Notes under the pieces: model-generated
What the model was told of the DNA's origin: nothing
What the model saw: only the letters and a program-made list of their open reading frames with translations
The model's database searches: none
Shown: in pieces, positions 5,791-13,257 of the stretch
How the letters are laid out: every line of letters starts with the position of its first letter
Position numbering within the stretch: the stretch's first letter is position 1
Source of the DNA: Fidelibacterota bacterium UBA6817
GTDB taxonomy: Bacteria > Fidelibacterota > Fidelibacteria > Fidelibacterales > Fidelibacteraceae
NCBI GenBank assembly: GCA_002452555.1
Contig: DKER01000114.1
Coordinates: 1 to 15,259, forward strand
Reading direction: 5' to 3'
Length of the DNA: 15,259 bases
Made by a program: the position numbers and the translations under genes

Positions 5791-6405
5791 TCAACTCCTG
5801 AATAAGTCAGGATTAAGTCCGCAAACAGAGATAATCCTCCGGATCATTTTTAATTCATCCGTTACCTGTTCTGCCTGCCATCCGGCTTTTTCAGCACCGG
5901 CAATATTGTCTTCCCGGTCATCAAGAAAAAGTGTCTGCGCAGGGTTAAGCCCAAGATAATCCGCAGCGTGCCTGAACGTTTCGGGATACGGTTTGCTGTA
6001 TCCCTGTTCATATGAAAGATAGACTTTATGAAACGTTTTTCTTATACCAATATACCGGTCAATACTCTCAAAGTCGATGATGTTTGTATTTGATAGTAAG
6101 AACACAGGATAATGCCTTTTCAGAAAATGGATCAATCCCCAGGTTTTTAATCGAAGCGGAAAAGCTAAACGAATGTTTTCATCAACGTATTTCCGGTTGC
6201 TTCTGGGGAATCCTGTCTTTTCCTCAAGTTCTAAATAAAAGGCTTCCCGATCCTTATGACCTAATTCCAGTTCACGAAAAAAAGGACTTTCGTAAAAGTC
6301 CTGAAATGCCTGAACGTCAATTCCCGCCTGTCGGCAAAAGCGCGGATATTCAACATCTACAACAACGTTGCCCAGATCAAATACAAAGGATTGAATCGGC
6401 TTCAT
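5791..6405 (-). CDS. HAD-superfamily hydrolase, YihX-like phosphatase
   Basis: 204 residues, a full-length HAD subfamily IA protein. Motif I is FDLGNVV (nucleophile Asp10), motif II LLSNTN (Ser105), motif III a lysine in YSKPYPETF (Lys138), and motif IV LFLDDREDN (Asp162, Asp163); the alpha-helical cap lies at about residues 20-95. The DLGNV form of motif I, the SNTN motif and the spacing resemble E. coli YihX, an alpha-D-glucose-1-phosphate phosphatase, but substrate cannot be read from sequence in this family. It is cytosolic with no signal peptide. Its ATG overlaps the stop of the upstream TPR gene (ATGA) and the CPBP gene follows after 2 bases, so the three are co-transcribed and translationally coupled. 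No functional link among them is obvious. Confidence 0.85.
   Translation of the reverse strand: MKPIQSFVFDLGNVVVDVEYPRFCRQAGIDVQAFQDFYESPFFRELELGHKDREAFYLELEEKTGFPRSNRKYVDENIRLAFPLRLKTWGLIHFLKRHYPVFLLSNTNIIDFESIDRYIGIRKTFHKVYLSYEQGYSKPYPETFRHAADYLGLNPAQTLFLDDREDNIAGAEKAGWQAEQVTDELKMIRRIISVCGLNPDLFRS
5795..5799 (-). promoter_or_regulatory. Ribosome-binding site that sets the CPBP start
   Basis: On the minus strand AGGAG ends 6 bases before ATG 5788 but touches the alternative TTG at 5794. It therefore supports the ATG. It lies within the 3' end of the HAD-phosphatase gene, implying coupled translation. Confidence 0.75.
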
Positions 6406-7523
6406 TGCTGCTCGGTTTTTTCTGTTTTCAATCCTTCCAGAACCGATTCCATCACTAAATCAATGTCATTCAGTTTGTCCGATTCGGTTGTGTTCTTTTT
6501 CAAAAGTTTCAGAATTCTTAAGGCGGAAGCATAAGCGCCTTGCTTTAAATAGACCTTTGCCATTGTCAGCGTATCAAAGGGGCCGGCAACGTCATCATTA
6601 TCGTCTTCAAAGCTGCCCGTTTCACTGTCTTCTGATTTAATATCTTTCTGTTTTCTGTCATGAAGGGTCCGGAGAAGGTCTTTAAGTTTATCCGCTTCTT
6701 CGCTGTCTGACAATAATTTGCCATCATCCATATCCTCTTCACGCTGGAGTTCTGCCTCTTCCTCGGGAGAAAGATGGATATCGTCTATGGAAGCAACCGG
6801 TTCATCCGGTTCAGGTTCTTTTTCAACAAATTCTTTTTCCCCGGTTTCTTTTAAAACGGATTCTTCAATCACTGTTTCTGCGCTTAATGAATCAAACAAC
6901 TCTTTCAAATCACCTTCTTTACCGGTGAGATCAATCGGTTCTGCTGCTTCTTCTTCGGGTTTATCAGGTTCCTGAGGAGTTTGATCCGTTTTATGATCCG
7001 AAACCGGTTTAAAAATAAAGTCATCATACGCCATGGGTTCTTCAGGATGGATATCGTCCAAAGAGATCTCATTTTCATTATTTTCTGACGCTAATTCCCG
7101 GTCGCTTTCTATGACGGGTTCTTCCTCGGGAACAAATTCTGACAACATTACGGGTTCGGTATCTGTCAGGCTTTTACGCAATTCTTTCAGTGTTTCGGAT
7201 TCATATTTTCCCATGCTGATCAACTCTGCCAAGTACCGTTTTTCTCCGTCAGACAAGTGATTATCCCTCATATAGAGCAGGGCTTCTGCAGCGGAAATAA
7301 ATCCCGGATCCTGTATAATAACCCTGCGAAAGGACTCTTCTGCCTTATCATAATGTCCGGTCTCCTGATAACACACTCCTTTTAAGTATGTCATGATTGT
7401 ATAATCCCGAATCTCAGGAGAACTGTTTTCTATATGGGTCAGAGCTTCTTCCGGTAATCCTTTGACCAAAAGATCGGTGACAGAATCATAAATCTCTTTT
7501 ATGTTTGAAAAGTAATTGTTCAT
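6402..7523 (-). CDS. TPR protein with long acidic linker
   Basis: 373 residues, no signal peptide or membrane segment, so probably cytosolic. A TPR helix pair is clear at about residues 43-76 (YLKGVCYQETGHYDKAEESF) and another at about 318-345 (MAKVYLKQGAYASALRIL). Between them, about residues 120-310 are very rich in Glu, Asp, Pro and Ser and look disordered. The linker has two copies of a short motif, SLDDIHPEE (154-162) and SIDDIHLSPEE (245-255), possibly docking peptides for a partner. ATG 7523 is well supported by GGAGG four bases upstream. It heads the HAD-CPBP operon (ATGA overlap with the HAD gene). I do not recognise a specific function; TPRs at both ends suggest an adaptor or scaffold. 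Confidence 0.8.
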   Translation of the reverse strand: MNNYFSNIKEIYDSVTDLLVKGLPEEALTHIENSSPEIRDYTIMTYLKGVCYQETGHYDKAEESFRRVIIQDPGFISAAEALLYMRDNHLSDGEKRYLAELISMGKYESETLKELRKSLTDTEPVMLSEFVPEEEPVIESDRELASENNENEISLDDIHPEEPMAYDDFIFKPVSDHKTDQTPQEPDKPEEEAAEPIDLTGKEGDLKELFDSLSAETVIEESVLKETGEKEFVEKEPEPDEPVASIDDIHLSPEEEAELQREEDMDDGKLLSDSEEADKLKDLLRTLHDRKQKDIKSEDSETGSFEDDNDDVAGPFDTLTMAKVYLKQGAYASALRILKLLKKNTTESDKLNDIDLVMESVLEGLKTEKTEQQ

Positions 7524-7585
7524 TTTTCCTCCATTGATTCCATGTATGATAATTTACGGCTATTTATGAAAGAATGCATTAATCA

Positions 7586-7648
7586 GTAGCCGGTAGCCGG
7601 TAGCCGGTAGCCGGTAGCCGGTAGCCAGTAGCCGGTAGCCGGTAGCCG
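7586..7648. repeat. Heptamer tandem array, GTAGCCG (9 units)
   Basis: Nine contiguous 7-base units fill 63 bases. Eight are exactly GTAGCCG and the sixth is GTAGCCA. The array lies in the 143-base gap between radC and the TPR gene, starting 18 bases past the radC stop as transcribed. CCGG-containing units can fold into short hairpins (CCGG-CTA-CCGG), but there is no U-run and no clear terminator. Near-identity of units suggests recent expansion. Confidence 0.95.
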
Positions 7649-7666
7649 GTAGGGGGCAGTGGGCCG

Positions 7667-8386
7667 TCAGCTTCCAATAAGTCCACGATCAGCCAGACTG
7701 GTAAAATCTCTATCGGCAATTATAATATGATCGAGGACGGGAATACCAACTATTTTTCCTGATTCAACAATTTTTCTCGTTATCTCGATATCTTCACGGC
7801 TGGGTTCCGGATTTCCGCTGGGATGGTTATGCATCAGAATTATGGCTGCAGCCAGATAGTCAATGGCTGCTTTAAAAATTTCACGAGGATGAACAACCGA
7901 TGCATTAAGGTGACCGCTGGTCAGCAGAACATCCCGGATAACCCGATTGTGGCTGTTTAAAAGGATTACTTTAAAAACTTCATGGTTCAACAATCTGAGA
8001 GACGGTCCAAAACGCAAAGCAACGTTACGGGGATTTGTCATCTGAGGATGATCCGTCAATGCCTCAGACGCAGCAAACCGTGCACCCAATTGAAAAGCTG
8101 CAACCAATGTGGCAACTTTTGCCGGTCCCATACCCCTGACGTTTTGCAGCGATCGTATGGATTTTCTACCCAAACCAGTAATTCCTCCGTTATCATTCAA
8201 GATTTTCCTGGACAGATCCACAACATTAAGGTTGGCGGTTCCGGAACGGATTAATATCGCCAGCAATTCCGCATCACTCAGGCTGTCGGCTCCGTATTTC
8301 TCAAGCTTTTCTCGGGGTCTTTCCTCTTTAGGCCAGCTTGATATGACCGGAGAATTTTCACGAATCGGTTTTTCGGCATTGCTCAT
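7667..8386 (-). CDS. radC: RadC (JAB/MPN domain protein)
   Basis: 239 residues from the chosen start, close to the roughly 220-230 usual for RadC. The N-terminal signature WPKEERPREKL (18-28) and LSDAELLAILIRSG (36-49) are followed by a helix-hairpin-helix (LQNVRGMGPAKVATLVAA, 80-97) and a JAB/JAMM metal site: Glu136, HNHPSG at 186-191 and Asp199 in PSREDI. Despite its name, the biochemical role of RadC remains unclear; a nuclease or isopeptidase-type metalloenzyme activity is inferred from the fold. ATG 8386 is preferred over TTG 8419, since the conserved core begins about 17 residues after this ATG. TTGACA at 8419-8414 with TATTTT 16 bases further looks like a possible promoter giving a near-leaderless message. 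No good ribosome site precedes either start. It follows dtd by about 50 bases. Confidence 0.92.
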   Translation of the reverse strand: MSNAEKPIRENSPVISSWPKEERPREKLEKYGADSLSDAELLAILIRSGTANLNVVDLSRKILNDNGGITGLGRKSIRSLQNVRGMGPAKVATLVAAFQLGARFAASEALTDHPQMTNPRNVALRFGPSLRLLNHEVFKVILLNSHNRVIRDVLLTSGHLNASVVHPREIFKAAIDYLAAAIILMHNHPSGNPEPSREDIEITRKIVESGKIVGIPVLDHIIIADRDFTSLADRGLIGS

Positions 8387-8436
8387 ACAGAAAAATACGT
8401 ATTCCGTGCCATCTGTCAAAGAACATATTGTTATTT

Positions 8437-8904
8437 TTATTTATTAATGTTTTTAGGATATTTTTTATTGCTGTCCAAAATAAATGTCACAGGGCCGTAA
8501 TTTGTCAGTGTTACATCCATCATGGCACCGAAAATCCCCGTTTCCACACCGATACCGTTAAGCCGGAGCCGCTGGCAGAAATATTCATAAAGGGTTTCAC
8601 CTTTTTCGGGATGGGCTGCTGCCGTGAAACCGGGGCGCCTTCCCCTGATCCAGTCTGCACACAGCGTAAACTGGGAAACGACCAGACATTTACCTCCCGC
8701 CTGCCGAATATCCAGGTTCATTTTTTCGTTTTCATCCGGAAATATTCTGAAGCAGGAAATTTTTTCCGCTAAAAAATCGGCGTCTTTTTCGTCATCTGTT
8801 TCCATAACACCCAGCAGGATCAGCAATCCCAAGTCTATATGACCTGCTTCCGTTCCGTCAACGGTAACCCGGGAATTTTTTACTCTTTGAAGAAGGGCTA
8901 TCAT
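8437..8904 (-). CDS. dtd: D-aminoacyl-tRNA deacylase
   Basis: 155 residues (family about 145-150). Dtd hydrolyses D-aminoacyl-tRNA and mischarged Gly-tRNA(Ala), keeping D-amino acids out of translation in the cytosol. Signatures are all present: MIALLQRVKNSRVTVDG at the start, RIFPDENEKMNLDI (53-66), the SQFTL motif (77-81), GRRPGF (88-93), and the Gly-cisPro motif GPVT (137-140), which enforces chiral selectivity. A short Lys/Asn-rich tail (KKYPKNINK) follows. The start is ATG 8904, overlapping the dnaE stop in ATGA; a longer frame from TTG 8916 is rejected because the conserved N terminus begins at this Met. No strong ribosome site is visible, so initiation probably depends on ribosomes finishing dnaE. 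Confidence 0.95.
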   Translation of the reverse strand: MIALLQRVKNSRVTVDGTEAGHIDLGLLILLGVMETDDEKDADFLAEKISCFRIFPDENEKMNLDIRQAGGKCLVVSQFTLCADWIRGRRPGFTAAAHPEKGETLYEYFCQRLRLNGIGVETGIFGAMMDVTLTNYGPVTFILDSNKKYPKNINK

Positions 8905-11900
8905 GCTTTTAACCAAACATTTATGGAACCCAGTTTTTCCCGAAGTTTAACCAGTAATTCCCGGGATGTATTTGCGCGGATATTCTGAACCTGAACGATT
9001 TTTTCTTGATTATCTTTACAAACAATATGGATATATATCAGCAATTTGCCCGGATACCGGTTGAATAGCGCCCGGATATCATTCACCTTGGCAATATCTT
9101 CTGCCTCATCGCTTTTCATGCGGACATGAAGCTCTTTAAGCTGAACATCCCGAATATTCTCAATGGGTTCAATTGATTCAAGAATGATGGATATTTCATC
9201 CCGGTCCCGGTCTCTTTCCGACAGTTTACCCGTTACAAAGACTTTATTATTTTCTGTAATAAGATCTTTGTAATCCGAATAGCTTTTATTAAAAGCCAGA
9301 ACCGTCAGGTCGTCTGTCAGCGTTTCAAGCTGGAAAATGACCCATGGATTATTTTGTTTGTTGTACCGGATATTCCGGCTTTTGATAATGCCGCCGGTTT
9401 TTATTATCTCCGGCGGTTTTCGGTTTTCATCTTTCAATAGATCTACATTGCTTACCGCCTCAATTTCTTCCCTGAAATTTTCCAGCGGATGACCGCTGAG
9501 ATAAAAGCCGATATATTCTTTCTCCCGCTCCAGCTGAAAGGTTGTGTTCCATTCCGGAATTTCATCAAAAGACGGCTCAGACAAAACCAGCTGCTGACCG
9601 GAATCACCAAAAATACTAACCTGAGAATTGTTCATTTCATCCTGGTAGCGTTGCCCGTAAGCCAGGGCTATATCCACAGAATTTAAAAGTTGTGCCCGAT
9701 TGCCTTTCAAAGAATCCATGGCTCCGGCATAAATTAAACTCTCCAGAACTTTCCGGTTCATGGTTTTAAGATCAACGCGCTTGGTCAGATCAAAAATACT
9801 TGAAAAGGGGCCGCCTTGTTCTCGTGCTTCAGCAATGCTTTCTGCAACCTTTTCTCCTACATTTTTAATGGCATTCAGCCCGTAAACGATTGCATTGTCT
9901 TTCGTGGCAAAAAGGGCTGACGAAACATTCACATCCGGCGGGATTATGGCGATGCCCAGCCTTCGGACCTCGTTGATCAGCTCCACCACCCGTTTGATAT
10001 TGGTCCGTTCACTCGTCAGATACGCCGCCATAAACTCTGCAGGATAATGAGCTTTCAGCCATGCCGTTTGATAAGCAACATAAGCATAAGCCACGCTATG
10101 ACTTTTATTAAATCCGTATTCGGCAAATTTGATCAGCAAATCATATATTTCATTCGCGGTTTTTTCAGAGACATTTCGCTGTTTGGCGCCTTCAATAAAG
10201 GGGGTCCGCCTTTCCTTCATGATCTTAGATTCTTTTTTCCCCATGGCCTTGCGGAGAGAATCAGCTTCACCCATATCAAAACCGCCAATTTCTGACGCAA
10301 TTTGCATAACTTGTTCCTGGTAAACAATAATGCCATACGTGGTTTTTAGAATCGGCTCAAGCAGCGGATGAAGGTAACTTACTTTTTCTATGCCGTTTTT
10401 CCGGGAAATAAACGCAGGGATATTATCAAGAGGTCCGGGACGGTACAGGGCGTTCATGGCAATCAGATCATCCAATACGGTAGGTTTTAGCTTTTTCAGA
10501 TATTCACGCATTCCGGGCGATTCAAACTGGAAGATCCCGTGTGTTTGTCCTTCACTAAACAGGCGCAGCGTTTCTTGATCGTCGAGCGGAATAGCATCAA
10601 TATCTATGTCTGTCCCTCTGGCCTTGATCATTTTTATTGCATGGGATATGACGGTTAAGGTCCGGAGCCCTAAAAAGTCCATTTTAATAACACCGGCTTT
10701 TTCCACCGATTTCATATCGTACTGAGTGATAAATTCACCGTTGCTGTTAACGGCAACAGGGACATAATCCGTGAGTTCTCCGGGAGCAATCACTACACCG
10801 GCGGCATGTACTCCGAAATGCCGGTTCATTCCCTGTAATACTTTCGCGTGCTGCCACAACTGGCGATACCGTTCATCCTGATGCAACAGGGCTCGGATTT
10901 CTTCCGAAAGATCTTCAGCTTTTTCCAGCGTCATTTTCGGATCATCCGGGATCAGTTTGGCAATACGGTCACCTTCAGCATAGGTCATGCCCAAAACCCG
11001 CGCTATATCACGAACCAGACCTTTTGCTTTCAGTGTCCCGAAGGTTATAATCTGGGAAACACTGGATTCACCGTAACGCTTACGAATATAGTCAATGATC
11101 TCTCCCCGCCGTTCGTAGCAGAAATCTGTGTCAATATCCGGCATGTTTACCCGGCGCGGGTTAAGAAATCTCTCAAAAAGCAAGTCATATTTCAGGGGAT
11201 CGATGTTGGTTATCCCTAAGGAATAAGCAACCAGACTTCCGGCGGCAGAGCCGCGTCCGGGTCCGACGGGAATCCCCTTTTCTCTGGCATATTGCATGAA
11301 ATCCTGAGTAATGAGAAAGTACCCCGGAAACTTCATGGAATTGATGACATGCAATTCATAATCCAGCCGCTTTTGATACTCTTCCGGAATGTTTCCGTCA
11401 GGAAATTTGGCAAGGAGTCCCTTTTCACTGAGCATTTTCAGATAAATTGCCGGATCACCGTTGGGGACTTCGGGAGGAATGGGGAAATTGGGCATGTGGT
11501 AATCGCCGAGTTTTAAGGTAACATTGCATTGTTCCGCAATTTTTACGGTGTTTTTCAGTGCTTCGGGGACATCTTCAAAAAGCTGTGCCATTTCTTCGGG
11601 AGATTTCAGGTAAAAGCTGTCTCCTTTGTATTTCATCCTGTTTTGATCTGAAAATTGCTTGCCGGTTCCGATACACAACAGAATATCGTGCGATTCTGCT
11701 TCTTCTTTCATGTTGTAATGGGCATCATTGGCAGCTATCAGCGGAATGCCTGTTTCCTTATGGATCCGGATTAAAATATCGTTTGCAATCACTTCTTCTT
11801 CAATGCCGTGCCGCTGAATTTCAAGGTAGAACCGGTCCGGAAATAATGCGGCATATTCCAAAGCGGCTTCTTTGGCAGAATCATAACTGCTTTTTACGGC

Positions 11901-12344
11901 CAGCTCGGAAACCCGTCCTTTCAGGCAGGCAGACGTGGCAATCAATCCCTCATTGTATTTTTGCAAAAGTTCTTTGTCAATCCGGGGGCGATAATAAAAA
12001 CCTTCCGTAAATCCCAGGGACGCCAATTTGACAAGATTCCTGTATCCCTTGTTGTTCATGGCCAATAAAACAAGATGATTGTTGCCGAAGCCTTCTCCCT
12101 TAACTGATTTTTTATCAAATCGGGAATTTTCCGCAACATAGACTTCACAGCCGATGATTGGTTTTATTTTATGTTGCTTACACGTCTGATAAAAGTCAAT
12201 AACACCATACAGGACCCCGTGGTCAGTGAGGGCAACGGCATGCATATTCAGTTCAGCTGTTCTTTTCACTAACTGGGAGATTTTCTGGGCGCCGTCCAAA
12301 AGACTGTAATCGCTGTGGGTATGAAGATGTACAAAATCGGGCAT
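8901..12344 (-). CDS. dnaE: DNA polymerase III alpha subunit
   Basis: 1147 residues, full length for bacterial DnaE, the replicative polymerase. The PHP domain (1-about 280) has HLHTH (6-10), LTDHG (39-43), GCEV (65-68), NNHL (88-91), ACLKG (139-143), QRHG (177-180) and NDAHY (206-210), which appear to be the full set of metal ligands. The polymerase site has GPGRGSAAGS (361-370), PDIDTDF (402-408, Asp403/Asp405) and KMDFLGL (Asp556). A helix-hairpin-helix region (about 830-890) precedes a clamp-binding motif QVSIF (908-912), an OB fold (near 975-1055) and a tail ending WLKA. ATG 12344 has CAGGAA about 5 bases upstream. It lies 20 bases after the UbiA gene and overlaps dtd by 4 bases, so all belong to one transcript. 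Confidence 0.98.
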   Translation of the reverse strand: MPDFVHLHTHSDYSLLDGAQKISQLVKRTAELNMHAVALTDHGVLYGVIDFYQTCKQHKIKPIIGCEVYVAENSRFDKKSVKGEGFGNNHLVLLAMNNKGYRNLVKLASLGFTEGFYYRPRIDKELLQKYNEGLIATSACLKGRVSELAVKSSYDSAKEAALEYAALFPDRFYLEIQRHGIEEEVIANDILIRIHKETGIPLIAANDAHYNMKEEAESHDILLCIGTGKQFSDQNRMKYKGDSFYLKSPEEMAQLFEDVPEALKNTVKIAEQCNVTLKLGDYHMPNFPIPPEVPNGDPAIYLKMLSEKGLLAKFPDGNIPEEYQKRLDYELHVINSMKFPGYFLITQDFMQYAREKGIPVGPGRGSAAGSLVAYSLGITNIDPLKYDLLFERFLNPRRVNMPDIDTDFCYERRGEIIDYIRKRYGESSVSQIITFGTLKAKGLVRDIARVLGMTYAEGDRIAKLIPDDPKMTLEKAEDLSEEIRALLHQDERYRQLWQHAKVLQGMNRHFGVHAAGVVIAPGELTDYVPVAVNSNGEFITQYDMKSVEKAGVIKMDFLGLRTLTVISHAIKMIKARGTDIDIDAIPLDDQETLRLFSEGQTHGIFQFESPGMREYLKKLKPTVLDDLIAMNALYRPGPLDNIPAFISRKNGIEKVSYLHPLLEPILKTTYGIIVYQEQVMQIASEIGGFDMGEADSLRKAMGKKESKIMKERRTPFIEGAKQRNVSEKTANEIYDLLIKFAEYGFNKSHSVAYAYVAYQTAWLKAHYPAEFMAAYLTSERTNIKRVVELINEVRRLGIAIIPPDVNVSSALFATKDNAIVYGLNAIKNVGEKVAESIAEAREQGGPFSSIFDLTKRVDLKTMNRKVLESLIYAGAMDSLKGNRAQLLNSVDIALAYGQRYQDEMNNSQVSIFGDSGQQLVLSEPSFDEIPEWNTTFQLEREKEYIGFYLSGHPLENFREEIEAVSNVDLLKDENRKPPEIIKTGGIIKSRNIRYNKQNNPWVIFQLETLTDDLTVLAFNKSYSDYKDLITENNKVFVTGKLSERDRDRDEISIILESIEPIENIRDVQLKELHVRMKSDEAEDIAKVNDIRALFNRYPGKLLIYIHIVCKDNQEKIVQVQNIRANTSRELLVKLREKLGSINVWLKA

Positions 12345-12364
12345 ATTAATTCCTGACCAAACGT

Positions 12365-13207
12365 TTAAAAATGAATTCCGGCATAAATTGCAGCCAGTCC
12401 TGCAAACATATCAATTTTCAGAATTTGAGACAAGAGGCCGTATCTAAAATTTTCTCCCGGCAATAAAAGATAAATCAGAATGCCGAGAAGCGGAAGTCCT
12501 ACAAAGGGTAATACAAGCCATAGATACATCATTGAATATGAGGAAAAAATTACCGGAAACGGGAGAATAAGAATGAGCATCAGAAGGAGAAAAACAATAA
12601 CCAGCCGTGTATTCTTTTCGCCGGTCAAAATGGGAAGTGTGCGGGCTCCGCCTGCAAGATCACCTCTCATATCCTCCAGATCCTTAATAATTTCACGGAT
12701 CAGCGTATAGAAAAAAGCCAGGATGGCAGGAACAATCCCGGTAGTCACATTCCCGTAAACAAGACTGCAAAAAATAAATGCCAGTCCTAAAATCAATGCT
12801 ATAATGAGATTGCCGGACAACGGCGTTTTTTTTAGTCTCATAGAATAGATGATCATGAGGGGCGTGGAAAGAACAGCCGCTATGAGGAAGGGGAAAAATC
12901 CTGCAAATAGCGCTGCCAGATTTCCAAAGAAAAACATGACAACGGAAAAAGCGCGGACGTCTTTCCGGGTCAGTTTTCCTGCAGGAAGCGGGCGGTTAGG
13001 CCGATTAATCCTGTCTATCGCTTCATCATACAGATCATTTACCCCATTTCCCCCGGCGTTGAGAAAGACAACGGTAATCAGTGCCGGAACAATGCGGAAC
13101 CATGAAGGAAAGGGAACAATAAAAGATGCCGTTATAAAAACCGTCAATGTGCTGAGTAAAAGATTAACAGGGCGGCTAAGAAAGAAAAAAGCTTTTAGCT
13201 TATCCAT
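12365..13207 (-). CDS. UbiA-family prenyltransferase, DGGGP synthase-like
   Basis: 280 residues with about eight to nine membrane helices. The two Asp-rich prenyl-diphosphate/Mg sites are clear: NDLYDEAIDRINRPNRPLPAG (from 57; Asp58, Asp61, Asp65) and REIIKDLEDMRGD (171-183), followed by GARTLPI. The second motif closely resembles archaeal (S)-2,3-di-O-geranylgeranylglyceryl phosphate synthases, which add a second geranylgeranyl chain to geranylgeranylglyceryl phosphate. Related genes are reported from FCB-group bacteria. A quinone (MenA/UbiA-type) or other lipid substrate remains possible. ATG 13207 is chosen because GGAG ends 6 bases upstream; the in-frame GTG at 13243 has no ribosome site. 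It lies about 50 bases after the Cas6b-like gene and 20 bases before dnaE. Confidence 0.85.
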   Translation of the reverse strand: MDKLKAFFFLSRPVNLLLSTLTVFITASFIVPFPSWFRIVPALITVVFLNAGGNGVNDLYDEAIDRINRPNRPLPAGKLTRKDVRAFSVVMFFFGNLAALFAGFFPFLIAAVLSTPLMIIYSMRLKKTPLSGNLIIALILGLAFIFCSLVYGNVTTGIVPAILAFFYTLIREIIKDLEDMRGDLAGGARTLPILTGEKNTRLVIVFLLLMLILILPFPVIFSSYSMMYLWLVLPFVGLPLLGILIYLLLPGENFRYGLLSQILKIDMFAGLAAIYAGIHF

Positions 13208-13213
13208 TGACGA

Positions 13214-13217
13214 CTCC
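13214..13217 (-). promoter_or_regulatory. Ribosome-binding site that sets the UbiA start
   Basis: GGAG on the minus strand lies 6 bases before ATG 13207, a standard spacing. It falls inside the longer frame that would begin at GTG 13243 and argues for the shorter protein. Confidence 0.7.
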
Positions 13218-13257
13218 GGAAGATCATAGGAAAAGTTAATCACAAAAGACGTGTTTT

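Noticed and set aside
5786..5794. TTG 5794 as the start of the CPBP gene
   Set aside because: The AGGAG ribosome site directly abuts this TTG, leaving no spacing, while ATG 5788 has a normal 6-base gap.
6718..6975. Serine-rich + strand frame opposite the TPR gene
   Set aside because: It is the antisense of the Glu/Asp-rich linker, which automatically gives Ser-rich translation.
11558..12010. 150-codon + strand frame antisense to dnaE
   Set aside because: It lies fully inside the conserved PHP-domain coding region on the other strand and has no domain similarity; it is a shadow of dnaE.
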